A stretch of DNA of 64,000 nt from Arthrobacter sp. zg-Y1171 (lineage in GTDB: Bacteria > Actinomycetota > Actinomycetes > Actinomycetales > Micrococcaceae): contig NZ_CP104264.1 in the NCBI RefSeq assembly GCF_025244845.1, positions 2,604,001-2,668,000 on the forward strand, in the 5' to 3' direction. Positions 11,714 to 19,932 of the stretch are shown piece after piece. Position 1 is the first letter of the stretch, and each line of letters begins with the position of its first letter. Made by a program: the position numbers and the translations under genes. The notes under the pieces are model-generated. The model made no database searches, was not told where the DNA came from, and saw nothing but the letters and a program-made list of their open reading frames with translations.

Positions 11714-11720
11714 TTAGCGC
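11664..11720 (-). terminator. Nested inverted repeat at the end of rpsI (probable terminator)
   Basis: The core is a 17-bp perfect stem, CCCTTCGTGCAGTCGCT pairing with AGCGACTGCACGAAGGG, with only CC between the arms, at about 11668-11703. Outer arms GCGCCAATTCAGCGC and GCGCTGAATTAGCGC (one mismatch) flank it; the right outer arm includes the last rpsI codons. Positions are read by eye and may be off by a few bases. Confidence 0.65.
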
Positions 11721-12211
11721 TTGGAGTACTGAGGTGCCTTACGGGCCTTCTTGAGACCGGCCTTCTTACGCTCGATGACGCGGGCGTCACGAGTCAGGAA
11801 GCCTGCCTTCTTCAGGGCGGGGCGGTTGTTCTCGCGGTCGATCTCGTTCAGCGAGCGGGCAACGCCCAGACGCAGCGCGCCGGCCTGGCCGGAGGGGCCG
11901 CCGCCGTGGATGCGTGCAATGACGTCGTAGGCGCCTTCGAGGTCAAGAAGCTTGAACGGCTCGTTGACTTCCTGCTGGTGCAGCTTGTTCGGGAAGTAAT
12001 CCTCGAGCTCGCGGTCGTTGACGATCCACTTGCCGGTACCCGGGACGAGGCGCACGCGGGCAATAGCCTGCTTGCGGCGTCCGACGGCGGAGCCGGGGAC
12101 GGTCAGGGCGGGGCGTTCCTTGACGTCGGCCTGGACCGAGTCAGAGGATTCCGAGGTGTAGCTCGAAAGCTCCTCGGTGTTTTCATTGAGCTCTTCAGTG
12201 TTCTGAGCCAC
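11714..12211 (-). CDS. rpsI: 30S ribosomal protein S9
   Basis: S9 sits in the 30S head, and its C-terminal tail reaches the P-site tRNA. The 165-residue protein has the S9 core from about residue 38 ([21 protein letters not shown], split here as [12 protein letters not shown]) and the conserved end [12 protein letters not shown]. The first 35 or so residues are an acidic, Ser/Glu-rich extension ([14 protein letters not shown]), longer than in E. coli S9. It follows rplM by 39 bases in the usual L13-S9 pair. Confidence 0.97.
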   Translation of the reverse strand: MAQNTEELNENTEELSSYTSESSDSVQADVKERPALTVPGSAVGRRKQAIARVRLVPGTGKWIVNDRELEDYFPNKLHQQEVNEPFKLLDLEGAYDVIARIHGGGPSGQAGALRLGVARSLNEIDRENNRPALKKAGFLTRDARVIERKKAGLKKARKAPQYSKR

Positions 12212-12250
12212 GATTCTCCTTGAATTAATTTCTTAGTTGGCGGGCCAGAA

Positions 12251-12694
12251 CTACTGGGCGACCTGGTTGATTTCGTAGGTCTTGGGCTGCTGAGCGGCGT
12301 GCGGGTGCTCGGCACCGCGGTAGACCTTCAGCTTGCTGATCTGATCAGCAGCCAGGGAGTTCTTGGGCAGCATGCCGCGGATGGCCTTCTCAACTGCACG
12401 TACCGGGTTCTGCTCCAGCAGTTCGGCGTAGTTGACGGAGGACAGACCGCCCGGGTAACCCGAGTGGCGGTAGGCACGCTTCTGTTCGAGCTTGGCGCCG
12501 GTGAGGGCAACCTTCTCGGCGTTGATGATGATGACGAAATCGCCCATGTCCATGTGGGGAGCAAAGGTCGGCTTGTGCTTTCCGCGCAGCAGTGTTGCGG
12601 TCTGGCTGGCAAGACGGCCTAGGACAACGTCGGTGGCGTCAATGACGTGCCACTGGCGGTTGATGTCGCCGGGCTTCGGGGTGTACGTACGCAC
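12251..12694 (-). CDS. rplM: 50S ribosomal protein L13
   Basis: L13 is an early assembly protein of the 50S subunit. The 147-residue protein begins [20 protein letters not shown] and contains [20 protein letters not shown] and [10 protein letters not shown], all diagnostic for L13. It is the first gene of rplM-rpsI. A near-consensus promoter lies 216 bases upstream of the start, leaving a long leader. Confidence 0.98.
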   Translation of the reverse strand: MRTYTPKPGDINRQWHVIDATDVVLGRLASQTATLLRGKHKPTFAPHMDMGDFVIIINAEKVALTGAKLEQKRAYRHSGYPGGLSSVNYAELLEQNPVRAVEKAIRGMLPKNSLAADQISKLKVYRGAEHPHAAQQPKTYEINQVAQ

Positions 12695-13014
12695 GGTGTT
12701 TGCCTTCGTTTCTTCTTCTTAGGTGGCGCGCCGCCCATGGATGCCATGGACAGTGCAGCTTCTCTATGCGTTACCGGATGGTCAGGTGAGGACTGAATTA
12801 ACCAGTGGTCCTGAGATCTCGGCTATTTCCCCGGGGCCAGGTGGCTCTGCAACTGAGCCGCTCCCGTGGGCATAGGCCTATCGAGGTAGGACACGCACAA
12901 CGACTATAAACAATAGCCTGCTTGAGTAGTCAGGTCAAAAGCTGTCCCCGCGTTATGGCTCCAGCGCCGGATATCGGTTTTGCCCCTATTTTAGGACCGC
13001 AGCGCCCGGATCGG
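12695..13014 (-). other. Leader and promoter region of rplM-rpsI
   Basis: No gene is seen in the 320 bases between truA and rplM. The region contains the rplM promoter at 12910-12938 and an untranslated leader of roughly 200 bases. The leader has GC-rich segments that could fold (for example around 12830-12870). I do not recognise a named ribosomal-protein leader motif. Confidence 0.6.
12910..12938 (-). promoter_or_regulatory. Promoter of rplM-rpsI
   Basis: On the minus strand, TTGACC (12933-12938) is followed by a 17-base spacer and TATTGT (12910-12915). This is close to the sigma-70/SigA consensus with ideal spacing, in the expected place between truA and rplM. Confidence 0.7.
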
Positions 13015-13953
13015 CTATTCGCGCTGCGCCCGGGTCAGCTCGGCACGCCTGGCCAGATCGGAGTCGGCCGGATAGCGGACCTCCTCCAGCACCAGCGGGT
13101 GCGGCGGGGCCAGGAGTGACTTCGAGTCCCGGATCCGCGCGAACATGCGTTCGGCAAGCCACTGGGGGCGCCGCTCCCCCGAGCCGACCAGCAGTGAGCC
13201 GCCCACCAGCGAGCGGACCATGTTGTGGCAGAAGGCATCAGCCTGGATGTGGGTGCTGATAACTCCGTCACCGCCTCGGTGGAAGCTGAACTCCAGGAGT
13301 TCACGGGTGGTGGTGGATCCGGTCCGCGGTTTGCAGAAGGAGAGGAAGTCCCGGATGCCCAGCACGCCGGCTGCGGCTTCGTTCATCCGGTCGATGTCCA
13401 GGGGTGCCTTGAACCACAGCGTGGTGTGCCGGGACAGCGGATCCCGGGTTTCGGGCAGGTCGCAGATGCGGTAGCTGTAGCGGCGCCAGAGGGCCGAAAA
13501 GCGTGCGTCGAAGCCTGCCGGGGCAGGGACGGCCGACAGCACTTCCACGGCTCCGCCCAGGGCATCCACGGCGCGCCGCTGGAGGCCTGCTTCCCGCGCC
13601 GGCATGGTCAGCTCCTTGTTCAGCACCCCGTGCAGCCTGCGCCGCAGGGAGACTCCCGGGTCCATGTCCCGCCCCCTGGCCAGCTCGTGCCATTCGGACG
13701 CAGTGAGGTCGAAGTGCACCACCTGGCCGCGGGCGTGGACGCCGGCGTCGGTCCGCCCGGCCACTGTCGTCCGGACCGGGCGGCGCAGCAGGACTGCCAG
13801 CCCGTCTTCGACCAGGCCCTGGACGGTCCGCAGGCCGGGCTGGGCGGCCCAGCCGGAGAACGGAGCACCGTCGTAGGCGAGGTCCATCCGGACGCGGAAA
13901 GGCCCGCCATCCATTTCGGGGACGGCGGGCCTTTCAATAGTCATAGCACCCAT
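13015..13953 (-). CDS. truA: tRNA pseudouridine(38-40) synthase
   Basis: TruA converts uridines 38-40 of the tRNA anticodon arm to pseudouridine. The protein has RMDLAYDGAPFSGWAAQPGLRT and the catalytic-aspartate motif GRTDAGVHARGQ, followed by KPRTGSTTTRELLEF and VRSLVGGSLLVGSGER. Two in-frame ATGs, at 13953 and 13944, are possible starts (312 or 309 residues). It lies 29 bases behind rplQ, so it is probably co-transcribed with rpoA-rplQ, an arrangement common in bacteria. Confidence 0.95.
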   Translation of the reverse strand: MGAMTIERPAVPEMDGGPFRVRMDLAYDGAPFSGWAAQPGLRTVQGLVEDGLAVLLRRPVRTTVAGRTDAGVHARGQVVHFDLTASEWHELARGRDMDPGVSLRRRLHGVLNKELTMPAREAGLQRRAVDALGGAVEVLSAVPAPAGFDARFSALWRRYSYRICDLPETRDPLSRHTTLWFKAPLDIDRMNEAAAGVLGIRDFLSFCKPRTGSTTTRELLEFSFHRGGDGVISTHIQADAFCHNMVRSLVGGSLLVGSGERRPQWLAERMFARIRDSKSLLAPPHPLVLEEVRYPADSDLARRAELTRAQRE

Positions 13954-13982
13954 ATTAAGGGCACCGGGACTTCAGCGAAGAA

Positions 13983-14528
13983 TTACTTCTTCTCTTCGGT
14001 CGCTTCGACAGCCTCATCAGCGGAGTCGGCAGACTCAGCCGAATCGGCGGACTCAGCGGAATCGGCAGATTCTGCCGACTCAGCGGAATCTGCAGACTCA
14101 ACGGCAGGCGCCGGAGCGGCTGCAGCGGCAGCGGTGCTGGCTTCGGCCACTACCGACTGCTTGGCAGAAAGCGGCTCCAGGACCAGTTCGATGACAGCCA
14201 TGGGAGCGTTGTCGCCCTTGCGGTTGCCGATCTTGGTGATACGGGTGTAGCCGCCGTCGCGCTTCTCGACTGCCGGAGCAATGTCGGTGAAGAGCTCGTG
14301 GACGATGCCCTTGTCGGAGATCAGGGCCAGGACGCGACGGCGGGAGGACAGGTCCCCGCGCTTTGCGAACGTGATCAGGCGCTCTGCGTAGGGACGCAGA
14401 CGCTTGGCCTTGGTCACCGTGGTGGTGATCTGCTTGTGCTCGAACAGCTGCGCGGCAAGGTTGGCCAGCATCAGTCGCTGGTGTGCCGGGCTGCCTCCGA
14501 GGCGCTTACCCTTGGTGGGTGTAGGCAT
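13983..14528 (-). CDS. rplQ: 50S ribosomal protein L17 with long acidic repeat tail
   Basis: L17 is a 50S protein near the tunnel exit. The core (about residues 1-120) begins [21 protein letters not shown] and contains [21 protein letters not shown]. After it comes a low-complexity tail of some 60 residues: an Ala-rich stretch followed by repeats of ESADSA and a final EATEEKK. The protein has 181 residues, against about 120-130 in E. coli. The tail is encoded by an imperfect tandem DNA repeat at 14018-14103. Confidence 0.97.
   Translation of the reverse strand: MPTPTKGKRLGGSPAHQRLMLANLAAQLFEHKQITTTVTKAKRLRPYAERLITFAKRGDLSSRRRVLALISDKGIVHELFTDIAPAVEKRDGGYTRITKIGNRKGDNAPMAVIELVLEPLSAKQSVVAEASTAAAAAAPAPAVESADSAESAESADSAESADSAESADSADEAVEATEEKK
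14018..14103 (-). repeat. Imperfect tandem repeat encoding the (ESADSA)n tail of L17
   Basis: Units of GA(A/G)TC(G/T)GC(A/G)GA(C/T)TC(A/T)GC repeat head to tail within rplQ and encode Ser-Ala-Asp and Ser-Ala-Glu triplets. Silent third-base differences between units suggest that the repeat is old enough to have diverged while the protein pattern was kept. Confidence 0.8.
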
Positions 14529-14593
14529 TACTTTTTCTCCTCAAACGGTGCCGTGCGGTGCTCAATGGCCCGAACGGCAAGAATTTGCTTCAG

Positions 14594-15604
14594 TTAGAGC
14601 TCGTCGTCCGAGTACTCGGACTCGTCCTCTTCAATAGCTGCGGCACGGGCGGCCAGGTCAAACCCGGGAGGGGAATCCTTCAGGGACAGACCCAGTTCAA
14701 CCAGCTTTGCCTTCACCTCGTCGATGGACTTCGCGCCGAAGTTGCGGATGTCCATCAGGTCAGCCTCGGAGCGGGCTACGAGTTCACCCACGGTGTGGAT
14801 GCCTTCGCGCTTGAGGCAGTTGTACGAACGCACGGTCAGCTCGAGGTCTTCGATCGGCAGGGCCATGTCGGCTGCCAGTGCGGCATCCGTGGGGCTCGGA
14901 CCGATTTCGATACCTTCAGCGGCGGTGTTGAGTTCACGTGCCAGGCCGAACAGCTCAACCAGGGTGGTACCGGCAGAGGCGACAGCGTCGCGCGGTGCAA
15001 TGGCATCCTTGGTTTCAACGTCAACGATCAGGCGATCGAAGTCGGTGCGCTGCTCAACACGGGTGGCTTCCACGCGGAAGGTCACCTTCAGAACCGGCGA
15101 GTAAATGGAGTCAACCGGGATACGGCCGATTTCCTGGTCACCGGACTTGTTCTGGCTGGCCGACACGTAGCCGCGGCCGCGCTCGATGGTCAGTTCGAGT
15201 TCGAACTTGCCCTTCGAGTTCAGCGTGGCGATGTGCAGGTCGGGGTTGTGGAACTCCACGCCGGCCGGCGGAGCGATGTCCGCGGCCGTAACCACGCCGG
15301 GGCCCTGCTTGCGCAGGTAAGCCACAACGGGTTCGTCGTGCTCGGAGGAAACCGAGAGGTTCTTGACGTTCAGGATGATCTCAGTGACATCTTCCTTGAC
15401 GCCGGGAACCGTCGTGAACTCGTGCAGCACGCCCTCGATGCGGATGCTGGTTACAGCGGCACCGGGAATGGAGGACAGCAGGGTACGACGGAGGGAGTTA
15501 CCAAGGGTGTAACCGAAACCCGGCTCCAGGGGTTCAATGATGAACCGTGAGCGGTTGTCGGCTACGACTTCTTCAGTGAGGGTGGGGCGCTGTGCAATGA
15601 GCAC
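14594..15604 (-). CDS. rpoA: DNA-directed RNA polymerase subunit alpha
   Basis: The alpha subunit seeds RNA polymerase assembly, and its C-terminal domain contacts UP elements and activators. The protein has [20 protein letters not shown] and [20 protein letters not shown] in the N-terminal domain, and [20 protein letters not shown] and [15 protein letters not shown] in the C-terminal domain. An ATG lies at 15610, but it is almost adjacent to the GAAAGGA Shine-Dalgarno. The GTG at 15604 has proper spacing and gives the actinobacterial start (M/V)[12 protein letters not shown], so I choose it (336 residues). rpsD is not next to it, as in other actinobacteria. Confidence 0.95.
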   Translation of the reverse strand: MLIAQRPTLTEEVVADNRSRFIIEPLEPGFGYTLGNSLRRTLLSSIPGAAVTSIRIEGVLHEFTTVPGVKEDVTEIILNVKNLSVSSEHDEPVVAYLRKQGPGVVTAADIAPPAGVEFHNPDLHIATLNSKGKFELELTIERGRGYVSASQNKSGDQEIGRIPVDSIYSPVLKVTFRVEATRVEQRTDFDRLIVDVETKDAIAPRDAVASAGTTLVELFGLARELNTAAEGIEIGPSPTDAALAADMALPIEDLELTVRSYNCLKREGIHTVGELVARSEADLMDIRNFGAKSIDEVKAKLVELGLSLKDSPPGFDLAARAAAIEEDESEYSDDEL

Positions 15605-15722
15605 TTGCATTTCCTTTCAGCGAGCATCCGCTATATGACGCAACACAAATGGTGGAAACGACGACGACGGGTCTTCCGCGGGCGTCTTGGACGGCTAACA
15701 GCCAGCCCGGGACCGGCGCCCT

Positions 15723-15762
15723 CCGGCGGGCAGCCCACTTGGAAAAGTGGGCTGCCCGCCGG
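15723..15762. terminator. Perfect 18-bp hairpin between rpsK and rpoA
   Basis: CCGGCGGGCAGCCCACTT at 15723-15740 pairs perfectly with 15745-15762, leaving a 4-base loop. It lies 23 bases after the rpsK stop within the 175-base rpsK-rpoA gap. It is likely to terminate or attenuate rpsM-rpsK transcription or to separate the stability of the two mRNA halves. In the latter cases rpoA would need its own promoter in the remaining 118 bases. Confidence 0.7.
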
Positions 15763-15785
15763 GGAAACCGGAACCGCAGTGCTGC

Positions 15786-16187
15786 TTATACGCGGCGGCG
15801 CTTCGGGGGACGGCAACCGTTGTGTGCGCTCGGGGTGACGTCCTGAATGGAGCCAACCTCCAGGCCGGTGGCCTGCAGTGAACGGATGGCGGTCTCGCGA
15901 CCGGAGCCCGGACCCTTCACGAAGACGTCGACCTTGCGGACGCCGTGCTCCTGTGCGCGCTTCGCGGCAGCTTCAGCAGCCATCTGAGCAGCGAACGGGG
16001 TGGACTTACGGGAGCCCTTGAAGCCAACCTCACCGGCGGAAGCCCATGAGATAACAGCACCGGACGGGTCCGTGATGGACACGATGGTGTTGTTGAAGGT
16101 GCTCTTGATATGCGCCTGGCCGAGCGCGATATTCTTCTTATCCTTGCGACGCGGTTTGCGGACCGCTCCACGAGTCTTGGGGGGCAT
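15786..16187 (-). CDS. rpsK: 30S ribosomal protein S11
   Basis: S11 forms part of the 30S platform. The 133-residue protein contains [56 protein letters not shown] and the basic end [14 protein letters not shown], all typical of S11. It follows rpsM by 65 bases. Confidence 0.98.
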   Translation of the reverse strand: MPPKTRGAVRKPRRKDKKNIALGQAHIKSTFNNTIVSITDPSGAVISWASAGEVGFKGSRKSTPFAAQMAAEAAAKRAQEHGVRKVDVFVKGPGSGRETAIRSLQATGLEVGSIQDVTPSAHNGCRPPKRRRV

Positions 16188-16252
16188 TACTTCTCCTACA
16201 AAGAGTTTGGTTTAGGTGGCCCGGATTCGGGCCGTGGCCGAAGACCGCTTAT

Positions 16253-16630
16253 TTAGCGGCCGGCCTTCTTCTTACCGGCAACGGTGCGCTTCGGGCCCTT
16301 GCGGGTACGAGCGTTGGTCTTCGTGCGCTGACCGTGGACGGGCATGCCGCGGCGGTGCCGGATGCCCTGGTAGCTGCCGATTTCAACCTTGCGGCGGATG
16401 TCGGCGGCCACCTCACGGCGGAGGTCACCCTCAACCTTGAAGTTGCCCTCGATGTAGTCACGCAGCTGAACGAGTTCAGCGTCGGTGAGGTCCTTGACGC
16501 GAGTTTCCGGGCTGATGCCGGTCTCTACAAGGGTCTGCTCTGCACGGGTCTTGCCCACGCCGTAGATGTAGGTAAGCGCAATCACTACCCGCTTTTCGCG
16601 GGGAATGTCAACGCCAGCGAGACGTGCCAT
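16253..16630 (-). CDS. rpsM: 30S ribosomal protein S13
   Basis: S13 is a head protein that contacts the P-site tRNA and forms bridges to the 50S subunit. The 125-residue protein begins [20 protein letters not shown], has [19 protein letters not shown], and ends with the basic stretch [20 protein letters not shown]. The 201-base gap to upstream rpmJ holds a probable promoter (16724-16751). Confidence 0.98.
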   Translation of the reverse strand: MARLAGVDIPREKRVVIALTYIYGVGKTRAEQTLVETGISPETRVKDLTDAELVQLRDYIEGNFKVEGDLRREVAADIRRKVEIGSYQGIRHRRGMPVHGQRTKTNARTRKGPKRTVAGKKKAGR

Positions 16631-16723
16631 ATCGGCGGTTCTCCTTTGGTTATTACCGGAGGTCTGAAGCAGTGCGTCCCTGTTGCCAGGTCCCCGGCCT
16701 CCGTACCGGGGGTATGCGTCACG

Positions 16724-16751
16724 CGTATAGACGCTGCACTGCCATATTCAA
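16724..16751 (-). promoter_or_regulatory. Possible promoter of rpsM-rpsK
   Basis: On the minus strand, TTGAAT (16746-16751), a 16-base spacer and TATACG (16724-16729) lie in the rpmJ-rpsM gap. Two small hairpins precede it: GCCC-gaaa-GGGC and CCCTGA-tt-TCAGGG, on the rpmJ side. The arrangement suggests partial termination after rpmJ and re-initiation. Confidence 0.45.
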
Positions 16752-16831
16752 TTAACTACGCGTGGGCTGATCCCTGAAATCAGGGGCCCTCTTACCGTTG
16801 CCCTTTCGGGCTCCGGAGCTAGAGAAGCAGA

Positions 16832-16945
16832 TTAGCCCTGGCGCTGCTTGTGGCGCGGGTTCTCGCAGATCACCATGACTCGACCGTTACGGCGAATCAC
16901 CTTGCACTTATCGCAGATCTGCTTGACGCTCGGCTGGACCTTCAT
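16832..16945 (-). CDS. rpmJ: 50S ribosomal protein L36
   Basis: This 37-residue protein begins [19 protein letters not shown] and continues [18 protein letters not shown]. The CxxC, later C and H residues form the zinc site of the C+ (zinc-binding) form of L36. It is 83 bases behind infA, the normal actinobacterial order infA-rpmJ-rpsM-rpsK. Confidence 0.98.
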   Translation of the reverse strand: MKVQPSVKQICDKCKVIRRNGRVMVICENPRHKQRQG

Positions 16946-17028
16946 GGTTTTCCTTTGCGTGGTTGCAGGGTTGAGCTTGAACGGTCAGTGAACCGGCTGA
17001 GCGGTGCGCTGTCCGTCTTTGCAGCGGT

Positions 17029-17250
17029 TTATTTGTAGCGGTAGACGATGCGACCCCGGGTGAGGTCGTACGGGCTAAGTTCCACCACAACGCGGTCTCC
17101 AGGGAGGATGCGAATGTAGTGTTGACGCATCTTTCCCGAGATGTGTGCGAGCACAATGTGGCCGTTGGCCAGCTCAACGCGGAACATCGCGTTGGGCAGG
17201 GCTTCGTTTACCGAGCCCTCGATCTCAATGACGCCGTCTTTCTTGGCCAT
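17029..17250 (-). CDS. infA: Translation initiation factor IF-1
   Basis: IF-1 occupies the A site of the 30S subunit during initiation. The 73-residue OB-fold protein begins [20 protein letters not shown] and ends [16 protein letters not shown]. The frame is open to 17418, but only the ATG at 17250 gives the highly conserved start. A near-consensus promoter is placed about 150 bases upstream, overlapping the end of the preceding phosphodiesterase gene. Confidence 0.98.
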   Translation of the reverse strand: MAKKDGVIEIEGSVNEALPNAMFRVELANGHIVLAHISGKMRQHYIRILPGDRVVVELSPYDLTRGRIVYRYK

Positions 17251-17396
17251 ATCCTCCGCTAACGTCTGTGTCACCGGCTTGACGCCGGCAACGGTTTTTC
17301 GAATGTGGCCGTTCCACCGGCCCAGCCAGCCGCATCGGCGCACAAAGCATCGAAAGCGGTCAATCCGGGCACGAATGTAGAGACAACCAACAGATA

Positions 17397-17425
17397 ACTC
17401 TACGGGAAGACCCCCCATAAGTTAA
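17397..17425 (-). promoter_or_regulatory. Promoter of infA-rpmJ
   Basis: On the minus strand, TTAACT (17420-17425), a 17-base spacer and TAGAGT (17397-17402; fits the actinobacterial TAnnnT -10). The -35 element overlaps the stop codon of the glycerophosphodiesterase gene. The leader would be about 140 bases. Confidence 0.55.
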
Positions 17426-18246
17426 ATCGCTCCGGCTGTCCAGTTCCCGCACCGGGTGTTTCCCCACGCCGCCAGCGCGGCCGGACGGTTGGTGATGATC
17501 CCGTCCACCCCCGCATCGAAGGCTTCCAGCCACTGTGCCGGGCGGTCCAGGGTCCACGGATACACGGACATCCCGTCGGCACGCAGCCGCGCCGTCAGGT
17601 CCGGGCGCTCGGCCAGGAACCGCCCGCCGGGATTGCACGCTGCAGCCTCCACCCGGAAGAGGAACCGCTGCAGCGCCGTCTCTCCATGCCTGCCCGACGG
17701 TGCTTTGCCGACCAGCAGTCCCCGCCGGAATTCCGGGGCGGCCAGGGCCAGGGCTGCTACGGTCCGCCGCGAAAAGGACTGCACGAGAATGCGGTCTTCC
17801 AGTCCCGCCGCCCACAGGGCATCCGCCACAGGCTCCACCCCGCGGGGACTCCACTCTCCCTTGAACTCGAGTACCAGCCCCAGTTGCTGCCGGTCGGACA
17901 GGAACGTCACGAGATCCCCGAGCGTCGGCACCGGCACTCCCCTGTGGTTTTCGGAAAACCAGGCACCGGCATCCGCCACGGCGAGGCGGGCGGCCGAGGT
18001 GCGGCCCACCCGCCCGCGCAGATTGGTCGTCCGGCCCAGTTTCGCGTCGTGCAGGAGCACCGCGGTTCCGTCGGCCGTGAGGCGAAGATCCGTTTCGATC
18101 ATCGCAGCTCCGGCTGCTGCCGCCGCGGCAAATGCCGGAAGGGTGTTCTCCGGTGCCGCCGAACTGTTTCCCCTGTGGGCGATCACTGCCGGCAGGTTGC
18201 TCAGGGATCGTGCCGCCGGGGCTGCTGCTCTGTACGTCGAGGCCAT
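17422..18246 (-). CDS. Glycerophosphodiester phosphodiesterase family protein
   Basis: The family hydrolyses glycerophosphodiesters from phospholipid turnover to glycerol-3-phosphate and an alcohol. The 274-residue protein has the active-site signatures AHRGNSSAAPENTLPAF, METDLRLTADGTAVL-like IETDLRLTADG, LLHDAKLGRTTN and LEFKGEW, and near the end YPWTLDRPAQWLEAFDAGVDG and IITNRP. No signal peptide is clear. The ATG at 18246 (MASTYRAAAPAARS) is chosen; an in-frame start at 18294 is possible. It sits between map and infA, and a strong terminator separates it from map. The exact substrate is not evident. Confidence 0.9.
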   Translation of the reverse strand: MASTYRAAAPAARSLSNLPAVIAHRGNSSAAPENTLPAFAAAAAAGAAMIETDLRLTADGTAVLLHDAKLGRTTNLRGRVGRTSAARLAVADAGAWFSENHRGVPVPTLGDLVTFLSDRQQLGLVLEFKGEWSPRGVEPVADALWAAGLEDRILVQSFSRRTVAALALAAPEFRRGLLVGKAPSGRHGETALQRFLFRVEAAACNPGGRFLAERPDLTARLRADGMSVYPWTLDRPAQWLEAFDAGVDGIITNRPAALAAWGNTRCGNWTAGAI

Positions 18247-18425
18247 GACTTCACGGTAGGGTCGCGGACCGCTCGAAAGCCGGGAAAACACCACTCTTCA
18301 CCGGCCGTGCGCCAAGGATTCCCCGTGACATCAGCTGCAGTTCATCCAGGCCCCGGCGGGGACCCCGGCCCCGGGCGCATGCCCGCACCGAGGCGGCCCG
18401 TCGCGTCTACGCATCCGCCCCGGGA

Positions 18426-18470
18426 AAACCGGCAGGCCCCGTTCCTTGAAGGAACGGGGCCTGCCGGTTT
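18426..18470. terminator. 20-bp hairpin terminator downstream of map
   Basis: AAACCGGCAGGCCCCGTTCC at 18426-18445 pairs perfectly with 18451-18470 with a 5-base loop, 20 bases past the map stop. On the minus strand the stem is followed by TTTTCCC. It should end the rplO/secY-adk-map transcript. Confidence 0.85.
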
Positions 18471-18489
18471 CGTGCATGCGGAGGATTCC

Positions 18490-19314
18490 CTAGGGAATCG
18501 GAACCGGGGTAACCCCCAGCGGTTCCAGCCGGGAGGCACCGCCGTCGGGCGCCGTGAGCACCCAGATCCCCTTTTCATGGATCGCTACGGAGTGCTCCCA
18601 CTGGCTGGAACGGCTGCCGTCTTCGGTGACAACTGTCCAATCGTCATCGAGCGTGCGGGTGAGGATCTTGCCGCGTACCAGCATCGGCTCGATGGCCAGG
18701 CACAGGCCCGGCCGCAGCTTCGGCCCGCGGTGTCCGGTGCGGTAGTTCAGGACATCCGGAGCCTGATGCATTTCGGTGCCGATGCCGTGGCCGACATAGT
18801 CCTCGAGGATTCCCAGCTTCTTGCCCGGGACACTGCTGACGTAGTCGTCCACGGCGTCGCCGATGTCCCCCACGAACTTGCCTTTGGCAGCAGCGGCAAT
18901 GCCGTGCCACATGGCGTTCTCGGTGACATCCGACAGCCGCTGGTCCTCCGGATCCGGCGTACCCACGATCACGGTTCGCGCCGAGTCCGAGTGCCAGCCG
19001 TTCACCACTGCACCGCCGTCGATGGAAATGATGTCGCCGTCCTGCAGCACCCGGTCTCCCGGAATGCCGTGGACAACTTCTTCATTCACGGACGTGCAGA
19101 CCGTGGCCGGGTAGTCGTAGTAGCCCAGGAAGTTGGAGGTGGCTCCCGCTTCCTTGAGTACCCGGGCAAATACTGCATCGATTTCGCGTGTACTGACGCC
19201 GACGTCGGCGGCCTTGACCGCCGCGTCGAGCGCTGAGATCAATACAAGGCCGGCTTCGCGCATGATGCGCATCTGCTCGTTGGTTTTGTATTCGATTCGA
19301 GGCTGGCCGAACAT
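18490..19314 (-). CDS. map: Methionine aminopeptidase, type I
   Basis: It removes the initiator methionine from nascent proteins. The 274-residue metalloenzyme shows its metal ligands in IDGGAVVNGWHSDSART (two Asp), GHGIGTEMHQAP (His), LAIEPML (Glu) and WEHSVAI (Glu). It follows adk by 45 bases. The secY-adk-map order is the classic end of the spc operon. The protein lacks the N-terminal zinc-finger/SH3 extension of some actinobacterial paralogues. Confidence 0.96.
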   Translation of the reverse strand: MFGQPRIEYKTNEQMRIMREAGLVLISALDAAVKAADVGVSTREIDAVFARVLKEAGATSNFLGYYDYPATVCTSVNEEVVHGIPGDRVLQDGDIISIDGGAVVNGWHSDSARTVIVGTPDPEDQRLSDVTENAMWHGIAAAAKGKFVGDIGDAVDDYVSSVPGKKLGILEDYVGHGIGTEMHQAPDVLNYRTGHRGPKLRPGLCLAIEPMLVRGKILTRTLDDDWTVVTEDGSRSSQWEHSVAIHEKGIWVLTAPDGGASRLEPLGVTPVPIP

Positions 19315-19359
19315 GTGTCTTCTAACTTCCTAGCGGATAACGTTTTGCGCCGGACTTTC

Positions 19360-19932
19360 TTAGCGCAGGTCCTTCAGTGCTTCCATGACACGCTCGGTGA
19401 CTTCGTCGATGCCGCCGAGGCCATCCACCCGGGTGACGATTCCGCGGTCCTCGTAGCGGGCGACGACGTCGGCCGTCTGCTGCTTGTAGAGGTCAAGGCG
19501 GTGCCGGATGACATCTTCCGTGTCGTCGCTGCGGCCCTCGAGTTCCGCGCGCCGGAGCAGGCGGGCCACGAGTTCGTCGTCGTCGGCGGTCAGGAGGAGT
19601 ACCGCGTCAAGCTTCTGGCCGTTGCCGGCCAGGATGTCGTCGAGTTCTTCAACCTGCGCCACGGTGCGCGGGTAGCCGTCCAGCAGGAAGCCCGATTCGA
19701 CGTCGCCGTCAGCCAGCCGGCTGCGGACCATGGCGTTGGTGACGGTATCCGGAACGAAGTTGCCGGCGTCGATGTACTTCTTCGCCTCCACGCCCAGGGG
19801 CGTTTCCTCTTTCACGTTCGAGCGGAAAATGTCGCCGGTTGATATTGCCGTGACACCGAGCCGGTCCGAGATCCGAGCGGCCTGAGTTCCTTTACCGGCG
19901 CCGGGAGGCCCGATAATCAGCATTCTTGTCAT
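19360..19932 (-). CDS. adk: Adenylate kinase (short form)
   Basis: Adk interconverts ATP + AMP and 2 ADP. The 190-residue protein has the P-loop IIGPPGAGKGTQA, the AMP-binding LLDGYPRTVAQ and the LID region LRRAELEGRSDDTEDVIRHRL, which is short and without zinc-binding cysteines, as in actinobacteria. Its start overlaps the secY stop by four bases (ATGA). Confidence 0.97.
   Translation of the reverse strand: MTRMLIIGPPGAGKGTQAARISDRLGVTAISTGDIFRSNVKEETPLGVEAKKYIDAGNFVPDTVTNAMVRSRLADGDVESGFLLDGYPRTVAQVEELDDILAGNGQKLDAVLLLTADDDELVARLLRRAELEGRSDDTEDVIRHRLDLYKQQTADVVARYEDRGIVTRVDGLGGIDEVTERVMEALKDLR

Noticed and set aside
11374..11790. A 138-residue minus-strand frame between rpsI and glmM
   Set aside because: It overlaps the end of rpsI and the nested hairpin, has no Shine-Dalgarno and no family similarity.
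12695..13014. A structured ribosomal-protein leader for L13
   Set aside because: The leader is long and GC-rich, but I could not identify a conserved pairing that matches a known leader; only the promoter is reported.
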